A DNA stretch of 64,000 nt, taken from Thermoactinomyces intermedius (GTDB lineage: Bacteria > Bacillota > Bacilli > Thermoactinomycetales > Thermoactinomycetaceae). The DNA is taken from assembly GCF_016055025.1 (NCBI RefSeq), contig NZ_JAECVW010000001.1; one strand, given 5' to 3'. Shown in pieces: positions 22,727 through 31,577 of this stretch. Position 1 is the stretch's first letter. Each line of letters starts with the position of its first letter. Both the position numbers and the translations under genes were made by a program. The notes beneath the pieces are model-generated. The model saw only the letters and a list, made by a program, of their open reading frames with translations. It was not told the origin of the DNA and ran no database searches.

Positions 22727-22755
22727 ATTCTAGCATGGGAAAGGGCAAAAAGCAA
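22727..22755 (-). promoter_or_regulatory. rpsT promoter
   Basis: Minus strand: TTGCTT (22755-22750), spacer 17, TAGAAT (22732-22727). Confidence 0.7.
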
Positions 22756-22766
22756 CAATCCCCCAA

Positions 22767-22795
22767 GAATAAATCCAATGACATCAAGCAAACTA
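22767..22795 (+). promoter_or_regulatory. Forespore (sigma-G/F-like) promoter of gpr
   Basis: GAATA at 22767-22771 fits the -35 pattern GHATR and CAAACTA at 22789-22795 differs from CATACTA by one base; spacer 17. gpr is known to be forespore-expressed in Bacillus. Confidence 0.5.
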
Positions 22796-22831
22796 AAAAC
22801 AGGAGGAAGTGAATGGAAGGAGAAAAGAAAC

Positions 22832-23944
22832 ATGAATCAGGATCCATCACAAGGTCATCAAGTGGATTTGAGCCGGTATAACATCCGGACCGATTTGGCG
22901 CGTGAATCGCATGAATTGGCAACCAAAAGGAACAGGAGCGGGGACGGTTCCATTCCGGGGGTCCGGATCGAGGAAAAGACGGAGGACGGGATCACCACCA
23001 GTTGGATTTGGATTGAAAATGACCGGGGCGCGGAAGAGATGGGAAAAGTGCCGGGGACTTATTTAACCATTGAAGCTCCGGAACTCAGATCGAGAGATTC
23101 CGTCTTCAGCCAGAAAGTGGCGGGCCATTTTGCTGAGCAGTTCGCCCGGTTTTTGGAGGAAGCCGGGATCGGAAAAAAAGATTCTTGCCTGATCGTCGGG
23201 CTGGGCAACTGGAATGTCACGGCCGATGCATTGGGGCCTTTGGTGGTGAAGCACACCATGATTACCCGTCATCTGTTTGAGCTGGAACCGGAATCCGTCC
23301 AGGAAGGATACCGGTCGGTCAGCGCGTTGTCCCCGGGCGTGTTGGGACTGACCGGACTGGAGACGAGCGACATTGTCCGGGGAGTGGTGGACAAGGCCAA
23401 ACCGGATTTTGTCATTGCTTTTGATTCGCTGGCTTCGCGTGCCCTGACCCGTGTGAACACGACCATTCAGGTGGCGGATACCGGCATCAATCCGGGATCC
23501 GGGGTCGGAAACAACCGAAAAGCGTTAACCCGGGAAACGTTGGGGGTTCCCGTAATTGCCATCGGGGTTCCCACTGTGGTGGATGCGGTGACCATTGCCT
23601 ATGACACGATTGATTTTGTCACCTCCCATCTGGGAAGGGAAATTCATGGCGAAAGAAACAATCCGCTGGATCCTTACAACCGCCCGACGGTGAAGGATTT
23701 GAGAAACTATCAGCTTCCTTCCGGCACCGCGCGGGAAGTGTTGGGAATGTTCGGCCGTCTGGATGAACAGGAAAAACGTCAGCTCATTCATGAAGTTCTT
23801 TCCCCGTTGGGACAGAACCTGATCGTGACTCCCAAAGAAGTGGATTCATTTATTGCCAATGTGGCCAAAATGATTGCCAACGGCGTCAATTGTGCCTTGC
23901 ATGATGCGGTGACGATGGATAATGTGGCTTCGCACATCAGTTGA
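22832..23944 (+). CDS. gpr: Germination protease GPR
   Basis: 370 residues. It cuts alpha/beta SASPs at spore germination. The N-terminal NIRTDLARESHE resembles the SASP cleavage site and marks the self-processing point of the zymogen. VGLGNWNVTADALGP, FDSLASRALTRVNTTIQ and GVPTVVDAVTIAYDTIDF are highly conserved in the family. ATG 22832 fits AAGGAG nine bases upstream; the earlier frame start has no ribosome site. A forespore-type promoter lies upstream and a terminator at 23962. A SASP substrate gene is 20 kb away in the same window. Confidence 0.95.
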   Translation: MNQDPSQGHQVDLSRYNIRTDLARESHELATKRNRSGDGSIPGVRIEEKTEDGITTSWIWIENDRGAEEMGKVPGTYLTIEAPELRSRDSVFSQKVAGHFAEQFARFLEEAGIGKKDSCLIVGLGNWNVTADALGPLVVKHTMITRHLFELEPESVQEGYRSVSALSPGVLGLTGLETSDIVRGVVDKAKPDFVIAFDSLASRALTRVNTTIQVADTGINPGSGVGNNRKALTRETLGVPVIAIGVPTVVDAVTIAYDTIDFVTSHLGREIHGERNNPLDPYNRPTVKDLRNYQLPSGTAREVLGMFGRLDEQEKRQLIHEVLSPLGQNLIVTPKEVDSFIANVAKMIANGVNCALHDAVTMDNVASHIS

Positions 23945-23961
23945 AGACGGCGGACGGGAAC

Positions 23962-24000
23962 AAAAACGGAAGCTTGTGAGCGGACAGGCTTCTGTTTTTT
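23962..24000 (+). terminator. gpr terminator
   Basis: AAAACGGAAGC and GCTTCTGTTTTTT with one G-T pair. Confidence 0.7.
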
Positions 24001-24140
24001 ATGCTTTGAGAGAGTTTTTGAGAAGCCGGTTTGGATTTCTATCAACCCTTCTCCTGTATTTTTTAAGTCTCATAGGTTCTACTTTTGCCGGTTTTTTCAT
24101 AGCTTAGGGATGAGAGACAAGCTGGCAAAGGGTGAACCGG

Positions 24141-25280
24141 ATGAATCATCGGTATCGAAGGTTTATGACGTTAAATTTGGCACGTCCGCGAACCAGAAGA
24201 GTCTTGGTTTTTTTATTTTTGGCCATCGCGGTGTTGTTTTCGTTTGTGGGAGCCTGGGTCATGGTTCAGGCCGAAAACAGTATGCAGGGTTCGGATTTCA
24301 GCCGGGTGGCTTCCCACATATCGGCCAAAACCCTGGCCATGGTGATGGGGGAGAACATCCCGTATTTTCAGGAAGAAATCGGTTCGGCCGGATTGGACGG
24401 GATTGTATCCCGCATGACATTTGAACTGTTGACCAGCATGAATTTACAAGATCCCCGTACCTTTCTGGGCCGGGAGTTGCCGATGTACGCACTTTTTGAC
24501 AGCGAAATTGACGTGGCAAGTGCTGATGTCGATTACACATCGATTCCCATTGAATCGGCGCCTCCTCCCGAATTGGAAAAAGAGATTATCAAGGCGATGG
24601 AAAAACCGGATCAGGACCGCACCAGCACAACCCAAAGCGGAATCAAAGAGAAAAAAGTTTTGATTTACTCAACGCATTTTTGGGAGTCTTACTTGCCGGA
24701 GTTGGGAGAAAAAAATCCGCAGAAAGCATCGCATATCGAAAAAAACATCACGCTCGTCTCTCAACATCTGGCCCAAGTGCTCGAGAAGATGGGCATCGGG
24801 GCGGTCACGGCTGAACGGAAATACACCTGGGATTCGGGAGCGTACAAGCAATCGAGGAAAATGGTGCAATCCGTGATGGGGCAGCACGAAGGGATCACCT
24901 ATTTGATCGATTTACACAGGGATGCGCAACGAAGGGACAAAACCACCAAAACATATAACGGGAAAAGTTACGCCCGGTTCGCTTTTGTCGTGGGAAAATC
25001 GAGCAAGCATTTTGAGAGAAATCTGAAGCTGGCCCGCGAGTTGCACAAAGAAATCAACAAACAATATCCCGGTTTGTCCCGGGCGGTGATTATTAAAGAA
25101 CGGACAAATGGGAACAACGGTGAATATAACCAGTCTTTATCCCCCAACAGCATGCTTGTGGAAGTGGGAGGGGTGGATAACACCTTCGAAGAAGCATACC
25201 GGTCGGTCGAAGTGTTGGCGGAAGTGCTGGCGCAGCGGATTCATGATGCCACGCCGGTGATGCAGCAAGAAGGATCTTAA
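24141..25280 (+). CDS. spoIIP: Stage II sporulation protein P (peptidoglycan amidase)
   Basis: 379 residues with one N-terminal membrane helix (about 20-40) anchoring it to the septal membrane. The C-terminal amidase/endopeptidase domain runs from KVLIYSTHFWESYLPEL (the first zinc His and Glu), through YLIDLHRDAQRR, to LVEVGGVDNTFEEAYRS. SpoIIP works with SpoIID and SpoIIM in engulfment. ATG 24141 is nine bases after AAAGGG; a GTG nine bases upstream is possible. Order gpr-spoIIP-yqxA-lepA is as in B. subtilis. Confidence 0.94.
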   Translation: MNHRYRRFMTLNLARPRTRRVLVFLFLAIAVLFSFVGAWVMVQAENSMQGSDFSRVASHISAKTLAMVMGENIPYFQEEIGSAGLDGIVSRMTFELLTSMNLQDPRTFLGRELPMYALFDSEIDVASADVDYTSIPIESAPPPELEKEIIKAMEKPDQDRTSTTQSGIKEKKVLIYSTHFWESYLPELGEKNPQKASHIEKNITLVSQHLAQVLEKMGIGAVTAERKYTWDSGAYKQSRKMVQSVMGQHEGITYLIDLHRDAQRRDKTTKTYNGKSYARFAFVVGKSSKHFERNLKLARELHKEINKQYPGLSRAVIIKERTNGNNGEYNQSLSPNSMLVEVGGVDNTFEEAYRSVEVLAEVLAQRIHDATPVMQQEGS

Positions 25281-25301
25281 ATCAGTTTGAGGTGGAGAAA
25301 C

Positions 25302-25655
25302 ATGCGGGTTTGGGTGCAGATCATCGGGCTTTTGTCCATGTTGGTTTTCGGCATTTTCATCGGGATGGACGTTGCGGAACGGAATATGCAAAAAATGCAA
25401 GGGATTGAAGGGGCGCCACGGGCCATTCAAATCACTCCGCAGGAAGGGAAAATCGAAATCTCCGTCTTCGGCCAAACCATCGGGTCCGAAGAAGCGTCGG
25501 CGAAAGCCGGTGCAAAAAATCCGGAAAAAAGCACCGGGCGGGAAATGAGGGAAGGGACCAATTATCTTGCGGAGACCGGAAATCAGGTCGGCACGATGAT
25601 CCGCGAACTGTTGCGCGAATTGGCCGACCGGTTGTTTGCCTGGACAAGATCATAG
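25302..25655 (+). CDS. yqxA: YqxA-like protein (DUF3679)
   Basis: 117 residues. One N-terminal membrane segment (VWVQIIGLLSMLVFGIFIGM), then GMDVAERNMQKMQGI, the pattern of the short YqxA/DUF3679 family, and an amphipathic tail. It sits between spoIIP and lepA as in B. subtilis, and probably belongs to the spoIIP transcript since only 21 bases separate them. Function unknown. ATG 25302 follows GAGGTGGA. Confidence 0.78.
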   Translation: MRVWVQIIGLLSMLVFGIFIGMDVAERNMQKMQGIEGAPRAIQITPQEGKIEISVFGQTIGSEEASAKAGAKNPEKSTGREMREGTNYLAETGNQVGTMIRELLRELADRLFAWTRS

Positions 25656-25682
25656 CTTTTTCCGTCTCCCATCCCGGCAGAT

Positions 25683-25713
25683 GCATGGGGACCGCGGTCC
25701 TTGTGCTTTTTTT
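25683..25713 (+). terminator. yqxA terminator
   Basis: GGACC-GC-GGTCC core extended by GCATGG with TTGTGC and followed by seven T. Confidence 0.7.
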
Positions 25714-25719
25714 ATGTCG

Positions 25720-25748
25720 TTGAATCCTCCTGTGTCTGCTGATATAAT
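25720..25748 (+). promoter_or_regulatory. Sigma-A promoter of lepA
   Basis: TTGAAT (25720-25725), 17-base spacer, TATAAT (25743-25748). Confidence 0.8.
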
Positions 25749-25792
25749 TTAGGAATGCAGTCTTGCATTTTGCAGGAGGGAAAAGAACGGGA

Positions 25793-27607
25793 ATGGAAAA
25801 CAAGAATCAGAAACAGATACGAAATTTTTCAATCATCGCCCACATTGACCATGGGAAATCGACGTTGGCAGATCGGATTTTGGAGAAAACGGGTGCTTTG
25901 TCCGAAAGGGAAATGCAAGATCAATTCCTGGATCAGATGGATTTGGAAAGAGAACGGGGAATCACCATCAAGTTGCAGACCGTGCGTATCCCCTACAAAG
26001 CCAGGGATGGGAAAGAGTATGTGTTGAACCTGATTGATACGCCGGGACATGTGGACTTTTCCTATGAAGTTTCCCGTTCTTTGCAGGCATGTGAAGGAGC
26101 GTTGCTGGTGGTGGATGCTTCCCAGGGGGTGGAAGCGCAGACGCTGGCCAACGTTTATTTGGCTTTGGAAAACGATCTTGAAATCATTCCCGTTATCAAT
26201 AAAATCGATCTACCCAGTGCGGACCCGGAGCGCGTGAAGCAGGAAATTGAAGACGTGATTGGGTTGGATGCCAGTGATGCGGTATTGGCATCGGCGAAAG
26301 CCGGCATCGGGATTGAAGAGATTCTGGAGCAGATTGTGGAAAAGGTTCCCCCGCCGGAAGGGGATGAATCCGCTCCGCTTCGGGCGCTCATTTTTGATTC
26401 GGTTTATGATTCCTATAAAGGCGTCATTATTTATACCCGTGTTTTTGAGGGATCGATCAAAAAGGGCATGGGCATCCGGATGATGGCCTCGGGCAAAACG
26501 TTTGAAGTGACCGAAGTCGGCGTTTTCGCACCGCGCCCCGTGATCACCAATGAGTTGAAGGCCGGTGAAGTGGGATTTGTCTGTGCCAACATCAAAAACG
26601 TGCGCGACACCCGGGTGGGGGACACAATCACCGACCGGGACCGCCCGGCTGCAGAGCCGTTGGCCGGTTACCGGCGCATCAATCCGATGGTCTTTTGCGG
26701 GTTGTATCCGGTGGATTCGTCCGACTACGACAATTTGCGCGAAGCCCTTGAAAAGCTGGAATTGAATGATGCTTCCTTGTCTTTTGAGCCCGAGACGTCA
26801 CAAGCGCTCGGCTTTGGCTTCCGTTGCGGTTTTTTGGGGCTTTTGCACATGGAGATTGTCCAGGAACGGATTGAACGGGAATTTGGAATTGAATTGATCA
26901 CCACCGCTCCCAGTGTGGTATACCGGATTCACAAAACTGACGGCACGATGTTGGAAATTGAAAATCCGACCTTGATGCCGCCAGTGCAGGAGATCGACCG
27001 GGTGGAAGAGCCGTATGTGAAAGCCAGCATCATGGTTCCCAACGACTATGTCGGTGCGGTGATGGAGATATGCCAAAATAAAAGGGGACAATACGTCAAT
27101 ATGGATTACCTGGATCAAAACCGGGTCAACCTGGTTTATGAGTTGCCTTTGGCCGAGATTGTATATGACTTTTTCGACCAGTTGAAATCCAACACCAAAG
27201 GGTATGCCTCCTTTGATTATGAATTGGTCGGTTACAAGGAATCGAATCTGGTGAAACTGGACATTCTCCTCAATGGAGAGATTGTGGATGCCTTGTCGTT
27301 TATCGTTCACCGGGATCGTGCCTATCAGCGCGGCCGGGCGTTGGTGGAAAAGCTGAAAAGCCTGATTCCGCGGCAAATGTTTGAAGTGCCCGTGCAGGCG
27401 GCCATCGGCAACAAGGTGATCGCAAGGGAAACCATCCGTGCCGTACGCAAAAATGTATTGGCCAAGTGTTACGGCGGTGACGTCAGCCGCAAAAGAAAGC
27501 TGCTTGAAAAGCAAAAAGAAGGAAAGAAAAGAATGAAATCCGTGGGAAGCGTGGAGGTTCCCCAAGAAGCCTTCATGGCCGTGCTGAAGATTGACGAACA
27601 GAAATAA
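25793..27607 (+). CDS. lepA: Elongation factor 4 (LepA)
   Basis: 604 residues, a translational GTPase that acts on stalled or initiating ribosomes. The P-loop AHIDHGKST, DTPGHVDF and NKIDLPSADP (G1, G3, G4) are in place. EF-G-like domains II, III and V follow, then the LepA-specific C-terminal domain ending with KQKEGKKRMKSVGSVEVPQEAF. ATG 25793 gives the family start; a frame open to 25763 has no start signal. It is preceded by its own promoter. hemW follows after a terminator hairpin. Confidence 0.97.
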   Translation: MENKNQKQIRNFSIIAHIDHGKSTLADRILEKTGALSEREMQDQFLDQMDLERERGITIKLQTVRIPYKARDGKEYVLNLIDTPGHVDFSYEVSRSLQACEGALLVVDASQGVEAQTLANVYLALENDLEIIPVINKIDLPSADPERVKQEIEDVIGLDASDAVLASAKAGIGIEEILEQIVEKVPPPEGDESAPLRALIFDSVYDSYKGVIIYTRVFEGSIKKGMGIRMMASGKTFEVTEVGVFAPRPVITNELKAGEVGFVCANIKNVRDTRVGDTITDRDRPAAEPLAGYRRINPMVFCGLYPVDSSDYDNLREALEKLELNDASLSFEPETSQALGFGFRCGFLGLLHMEIVQERIEREFGIELITTAPSVVYRIHKTDGTMLEIENPTLMPPVQEIDRVEEPYVKASIMVPNDYVGAVMEICQNKRGQYVNMDYLDQNRVNLVYELPLAEIVYDFFDQLKSNTKGYASFDYELVGYKESNLVKLDILLNGEIVDALSFIVHRDRAYQRGRALVEKLKSLIPRQMFEVPVQAAIGNKVIARETIRAVRKNVLAKCYGGDVSRKRKLLEKQKEGKKRMKSVGSVEVPQEAFMAVLKIDEQK

Positions 27608-27612
27608 AGAGG

Positions 27613-27649
27613 AAAAGCCGCAGGCGGGTAAAACGCTTGCGGCTTTTAT
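27613..27649 (+). terminator. lepA terminator/attenuator
   Basis: AAAAGCCGCAGGCG and CGCTTGCGGCTTTT form a long stem; partial read-through could serve hemW, which begins 17 bases later. Confidence 0.7.
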
Positions 27650-27665
27650 CAAGGAGGTGGGGGTT

Positions 27666-28817
27666 TTGCCGCCCAAATCGGTTTATGTTCATATTCCTTT
27701 TTGTACAAATAAATGTTATTACTGTGACTTTACGGCTTATGTCGTGGGCGGGCAGCCGGTGGATGATTATTTGGATGCGTTGAAGCGGGAAATGGAGATG
27801 GTGACAACAGCAACCAAACCGCAAGAAATTGAAACCATTTTTATCGGAGGCGGCACCCCGACCGTGTTGACTCCGAAGCAAATGGAAAAGCTCCTTCGGG
27901 ATTTGCGAGTTCATTTTCCGGATTGGTCCGGCCGGCTGGAATTCACCGTTGAAGCCAATCCCGGCACCACCAGTCCCGAACTGCTTTCCGTCATGCGCGA
28001 AGGAGGCGTGAACCGGATCAGTTTTGGGGCGCAAACCTTCCGGCCGGATCTGTTAAAGAGAATCGGGCGCATTCACAGCGCCGGGGAAATCCGGGAAAGT
28101 GTCGACGCTGCCCGCAAGGCCGGTTTTGACAACATCTCACTGGATCTGATGTTCGGTCTCCCGACGCAAACCGTCGATGATCTGAAACATACATTAAATG
28201 AAGCCATGTCTCTCGATCCGGGGCATTTTTCCTGTTACAGCCTGAAAATCGAAGAGGGCACGGTGTTTTATCACTTGCACCAGCGGAAGGAGTTGCCGCT
28301 TCCGACAGAAGACGAAGAGTTTGAGATGTACCAATTGATCCGTTCGTTTATGCAGGAAAAGGGGTATATCCAATATGAAGTGAGCAACTTTGCCAAGCCC
28401 GGAAGGGAGAGCAGGCACAATACCACGTATTGGCTGAATGAAGAATACTATGGTTTGGGGACCGGGGCGCACGGCTATGTCGGTTCCACCCGCTATGCGA
28501 ACGTGACGGGGGTCCGGGCCTATATCGACCAAATCCGGCAGGGGGATTTGCCGGTGAAAGAATCGTATCAGGTCCACCGGGAAGAAGATATGGAAAACTT
28601 CATGATTCTGGGCCTCCGCCTGTTAAAAGGGGTGGAACGTTCCCGTTTTGCCCGCCGGTACGGTTGCCGGCCGGAAGAAGTGTTTGGCACGGTCTTGAGG
28701 AATTTGGAAAGTCAAAAATTCATCAAAATGGAGGGAGATTGGATCTCCTTGACGGAAAAAGGTCTTTTGTTTGGAAATGAGGTGTTCGCCTCATTTCTCA
28801 ACGGCGTGGAATTATAG
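27666..28817 (+). CDS. hemW: Heme chaperone HemW (radical SAM)
   Basis: 383 residues. PFCTNKCYYCDF is the radical-SAM CxxxCxxC motif in the HemN/HemW form; GGGTPTVLTPKQ, VEANPGT, RISFGAQTF and the GAHGYVG stretch follow. The C-terminal HemN-like domain is present. HemW binds heme and is not a coproporphyrinogen oxidase in Bacillales. TTG 27666 is fixed by AAGGAGG at 27651-27657; a longer frame overlaps lepA without a ribosome site. Confidence 0.95.
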   Translation: MPPKSVYVHIPFCTNKCYYCDFTAYVVGGQPVDDYLDALKREMEMVTTATKPQEIETIFIGGGTPTVLTPKQMEKLLRDLRVHFPDWSGRLEFTVEANPGTTSPELLSVMREGGVNRISFGAQTFRPDLLKRIGRIHSAGEIRESVDAARKAGFDNISLDLMFGLPTQTVDDLKHTLNEAMSLDPGHFSCYSLKIEEGTVFYHLHQRKELPLPTEDEEFEMYQLIRSFMQEKGYIQYEVSNFAKPGRESRHNTTYWLNEEYYGLGTGAHGYVGSTRYANVTGVRAYIDQIRQGDLPVKESYQVHREEDMENFMILGLRLLKGVERSRFARRYGCRPEEVFGTVLRNLESQKFIKMEGDWISLTEKGLLFGNEVFASFLNGVEL

Positions 28818-28826
28818 AGGCATCCG

Positions 28827-28855
28827 TTGACATCATTTCAGCCGTTTGGTAATTT
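28827..28855 (+). promoter_or_regulatory. hrcA operon promoter
   Basis: TTGACA at 28827-28832; a weak -10, TAATTT at 28850-28855, follows with spacing 17. CIRCE lies over the probable transcription start region. Confidence 0.6.
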
Positions 28856-28868
28856 AAAAATAGTATTT

Positions 28869-28895
28869 TTAGCACTCGTCCTTCAGGAGTGCTAA
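28869..28895 (+). promoter_or_regulatory. CIRCE element (HrcA operator)
   Basis: Perfect TTAGCACTC-N9-GAGTGCTAA. HrcA binding here should repress the whole operon through dnaJ until heat stress. Confidence 0.97.
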
Positions 28896-28911
28896 CAAGG
28901 AGGGGAGGCAG

Positions 28912-29946
28912 ATGTTAAGCGAGCGGCAGAAGATGATCCTTTGGGCAGTCATTGATGATTACATCTTATCTGCTGAACCGGTTGGTTCACGCACGGTTTC
29001 CAAGAAAGAAGGAATTCATTTTAGTGCCGCAACGGTTCGCAACGTCATGGCTGATCTGGAAGAAATGGGATTTTTGGAACAACCGCACACATCTGCCGGA
29101 AGAGTACCTTCACAAAAAGGGTATCGTTTTTATGTCGATCATTTGTTGAAGCCGTATATGTGGTCTAAGAAGGATTTAATGGCTTTGCATGATTATTATG
29201 TCACACGGATGGATCATGTCGAGCAAGCAATCAAACATACAAATTCAATTTTGTCACAACTGACCAATTATATGACCTTTATCTTGGGGCCAAAAATTTC
29301 GGAAAGCAAATTGAAACATCTGCAAATCGTTCCTCTGAACGACCGGACTGCAGTTTCCATATTGGTTACGGATACGGGTCATGTCTACCAACAGCACATC
29401 ACCGTACCTGAAGGGGTATCATTGTCGGAGATTGAGCGGTTGACGAATTTCCTCCGCTTCCGTTTGACCGGTTCTCCCATTTCCAAATTGAAACAGATTG
29501 TCGTCAAAGAGCTGGCCGACGAATTGCAAAGGCATGTGGACCATTTTGAAAAACTGACTGACTTGCTGGATCAAATTCTGCAGGCCCAGCCGGACGAACG
29601 CTTGTATACCAGCGGGACGACGAAGATTTTGGAACAACCAGAATTCCGTGATGTGGATAAAATGAAATCCCTGCTCGACTTCCTTGAAAATGACGATGAG
29701 ATCATATCCCTTCTCCAAACTTCTTCCGAAGGGGTGCAGGTCCGCATCGGATATGAAAACCATTTGGAAGCCGTGAGGGATTGTAGTATCATTTCCGCAT
29801 CGTATATGATTAATGGGGAACCTGTTGGCACCATCGGCGTGTTGGGCCCGACCCGGATGGATTACGGGCGGGTGATCGGAATCATTCAGTTGTTGGCAAA
29901 AGATTTCTCAAGACGTTTGGATTCGTTTTTTGAAAATGGCGATTAA
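28912..29946 (+). CDS. hrcA: Heat-inducible repressor HrcA
   Basis: 344 residues. N-terminal winged helix (LSERQKMILWAVIDDYILSAEPVGSR, then SAATVRNVMADLEE), a middle GAF-like domain and a C-terminal dimerisation part (GVLGPTRMDYGRVIGII). HrcA binds CIRCE and is kept active by GroE. Start ATG 28912 with AGGAGGGGAGG upstream, 17 bases after CIRCE, so it represses itself. First gene of the heat-shock operon. Confidence 0.97.
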   Translation: MLSERQKMILWAVIDDYILSAEPVGSRTVSKKEGIHFSAATVRNVMADLEEMGFLEQPHTSAGRVPSQKGYRFYVDHLLKPYMWSKKDLMALHDYYVTRMDHVEQAIKHTNSILSQLTNYMTFILGPKISESKLKHLQIVPLNDRTAVSILVTDTGHVYQQHITVPEGVSLSEIERLTNFLRFRLTGSPISKLKQIVVKELADELQRHVDHFEKLTDLLDQILQAQPDERLYTSGTTKILEQPEFRDVDKMKSLLDFLENDDEIISLLQTSSEGVQVRIGYENHLEAVRDCSIISASYMINGEPVGTIGVLGPTRMDYGRVIGIIQLLAKDFSRRLDSFFENGD

Positions 29947-29966
29947 TGGATTATCATGGTTTTGAG

Positions 29967-29995
29967 AGGGAGGGGGATCCGAATCCCCCGTCCCT
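29967..29995 (+). other. Stem-loop between hrcA and the chaperonin
   Basis: AGGGA-GGGGGAT pairs with ATCCCCC-(G)-TCCCT: 12 base pairs with one bulged base and a four-base loop. No T-run follows, so it is not a simple terminator. In B. subtilis the dnaK operon message is cut between hrcA and grpE; this stem could similarly protect the downstream message. Confidence 0.7.
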
Positions 29996-30019
29996 GTGTA
30001 TAGAAAGGGGGAATACCCG

Positions 30020-31564
30020 TTGCCCGGAAAAGAGTCTTTGGTCCGTAATCCGGATGCGCGGATCTCGGCATTGGAGAGTAATGCCAAAGCCGTGAAAGAG
30101 GTGGCTTCAGCCGTATCCTCCACCTTGGGGCCCAAAGGGCTGGATACGATGCTGGTCAACTCCAAAAACGAAGTGGTGGTCACCAATGACGGCGTCACCA
30201 TCCTCGAACTGATGAAGACGGAGCATCCGGCTGCGAAAATGATTGTCAACGTTGCCAAAGCGCAGCAGGAGGAGATGGGGGATGGAACGACAACCGCCAC
30301 GTTGCTGGCCTCCGCGCTGGTGGATGAAGGGGTTAAACAAGTGGCGCACGGGGTTCCTGTAACCAAAGTCATTGACGGGATACAAAAAGGAATCCGGTTT
30401 GCATTGCACAAAATGCAGGAAAAAGCACGTCCCATCTACGAATTAGATGATGAGTGGCTGCAGCGGATTGCATTCACCGCTTGCCGCGAGGATGAAGACA
30501 TCACGATGGCGGTGACCGAAGCCGCGCATATCTTGGGACGGGAAAAGTTGTTGGATAAAGGATTTAAGTTTTCATCCTGTGTCATGGCCCATCCCCGCAG
30601 CGAGACACGGGTGGTTCCGGGGGTCCTTCTCAAGCAGCCTCATACGGACAGTGAGGTGCAGCGGAAAAAAGGAGAGACGCTTGTGCTCGTTTTGGCGGAT
30701 TCCTTGGAACCGGATCAGGACTTGGAAGATTTCGCGTCGGATGATCAGAACAACAAACAAGAAAGATTAAAAGAAGAGTTTTATGTGATGTTGGAACACA
30801 TCATTCATTTAAATGTGGGGCTGATTGTGGCAGGAGGTTCCGTTGATCCGTATGCAGAGAGTGTTTTTGCGGATGCAGGGATCGTCGTGGTGGAAAACGT
30901 GGCAGAGGATGATCTGAGAAAAGTTGCGGAGCACACCCGGGCGAGGATTGTGAAGCGGAGCGCTTTGCGCCGCAGCTTGCCGGACGGCATGAAGCCGTTT
31001 TTGGGTGTGTGCAAAGAGGTTGCCGGTGACAACGAGCTTCAATGTGTGAGCGTGACCGGCGGGCAAGGCAAGCCGTATGCCACCATTGTGGTCGGGGCGA
31101 CCACGGAAGATGTGATTAAAGAGCAGGAACGCATTGCCAAAGATGCGGCATCGGCGGTGCAGGCTGCCATCCGGGGCGGTTTTGTGCCGGGAGGCGGCGC
31201 CGTTGAGTTGTTTATTGCCCGCCATGTGGAACTTTACCGGGAAACCATCCAGGGAACGGAACGGTTCGGCGTGTCTGCCGTGGCGGAAGCACTCCAAAAG
31301 CCGATGAAACAAGTAGTGGCCAATGCAGGCTTTAATCCGTTGGAAAAGATCGAGTCTGTCAAAGTTTTTCAAGCCAAACGCCAATCCGACTCCTTGGGTG
31401 TGGATTGCGATCGTGGCACGATCGTCGATATGATTGAAATGGGTGTGGTCGATCCGTTGCTGGTGAAAGCACATGCGCTGAAAACAGCCGGTGAGGTTGC
31501 GATCGCCATCTTGCGAATTCATGCCATTGTGAAAATGAAAGAAGACCCCGTTTCAAAAACTTAG
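30020..31564 (+). CDS. Group III (archaeal-like) chaperonin, TCP-1/thermosome family
   Basis: 514 residues. It is not GroEL: it carries the group II/III signatures STLGPKGLDTMLV (GPKG at 37-40), VTNDGVTILELM, EHPAAKMIVNVAKAQ, GDGTTT (87-92), FVPGGGAVE (GGG 391-393) and GVVDPLLVKAHALKTAGE near the end. D375 (KDAASAV) lies where chaperonins hold the ATP-hydrolysing aspartate. The apical region includes a helical LEDFASDDQNNKQERLKEEF stretch, the place of the built-in lid of group II/III rings, so no GroES partner should be needed; that is inference. TTG start, AAAGGGGG eight bases upstream. Group III chaperonins were described from a minority of bacteria such as Carboxydothermus, encoded in the dnaK operon; here too it lies between hrcA and grpE, so HrcA/CIRCE control is likely. 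Confidence 0.93.
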   Translation: MPGKESLVRNPDARISALESNAKAVKEVASAVSSTLGPKGLDTMLVNSKNEVVVTNDGVTILELMKTEHPAAKMIVNVAKAQQEEMGDGTTTATLLASALVDEGVKQVAHGVPVTKVIDGIQKGIRFALHKMQEKARPIYELDDEWLQRIAFTACREDEDITMAVTEAAHILGREKLLDKGFKFSSCVMAHPRSETRVVPGVLLKQPHTDSEVQRKKGETLVLVLADSLEPDQDLEDFASDDQNNKQERLKEEFYVMLEHIIHLNVGLIVAGGSVDPYAESVFADAGIVVVENVAEDDLRKVAEHTRARIVKRSALRRSLPDGMKPFLGVCKEVAGDNELQCVSVTGGQGKPYATIVVGATTEDVIKEQERIAKDAASAVQAAIRGGFVPGGGAVELFIARHVELYRETIQGTERFGVSAVAEALQKPMKQVVANAGFNPLEKIESVKVFQAKRQSDSLGVDCDRGTIVDMIEMGVVDPLLVKAHALKTAGEVAIAILRIHAIVKMKEDPVSKT

Positions 31565-31577
31565 GAGGATTTTTAAG

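Noticed and set aside
23922..24107. 61-codon frame between gpr and spoIIP
   Set aside because: Starts inside gpr, crosses the gpr terminator and has no ribosome site, although its end is hydrophobic.
24060..24131. Sigma-E promoter for spoIIP
   Set aside because: CATAGCTT resembles a -10 box but no -35 lies at a proper distance.
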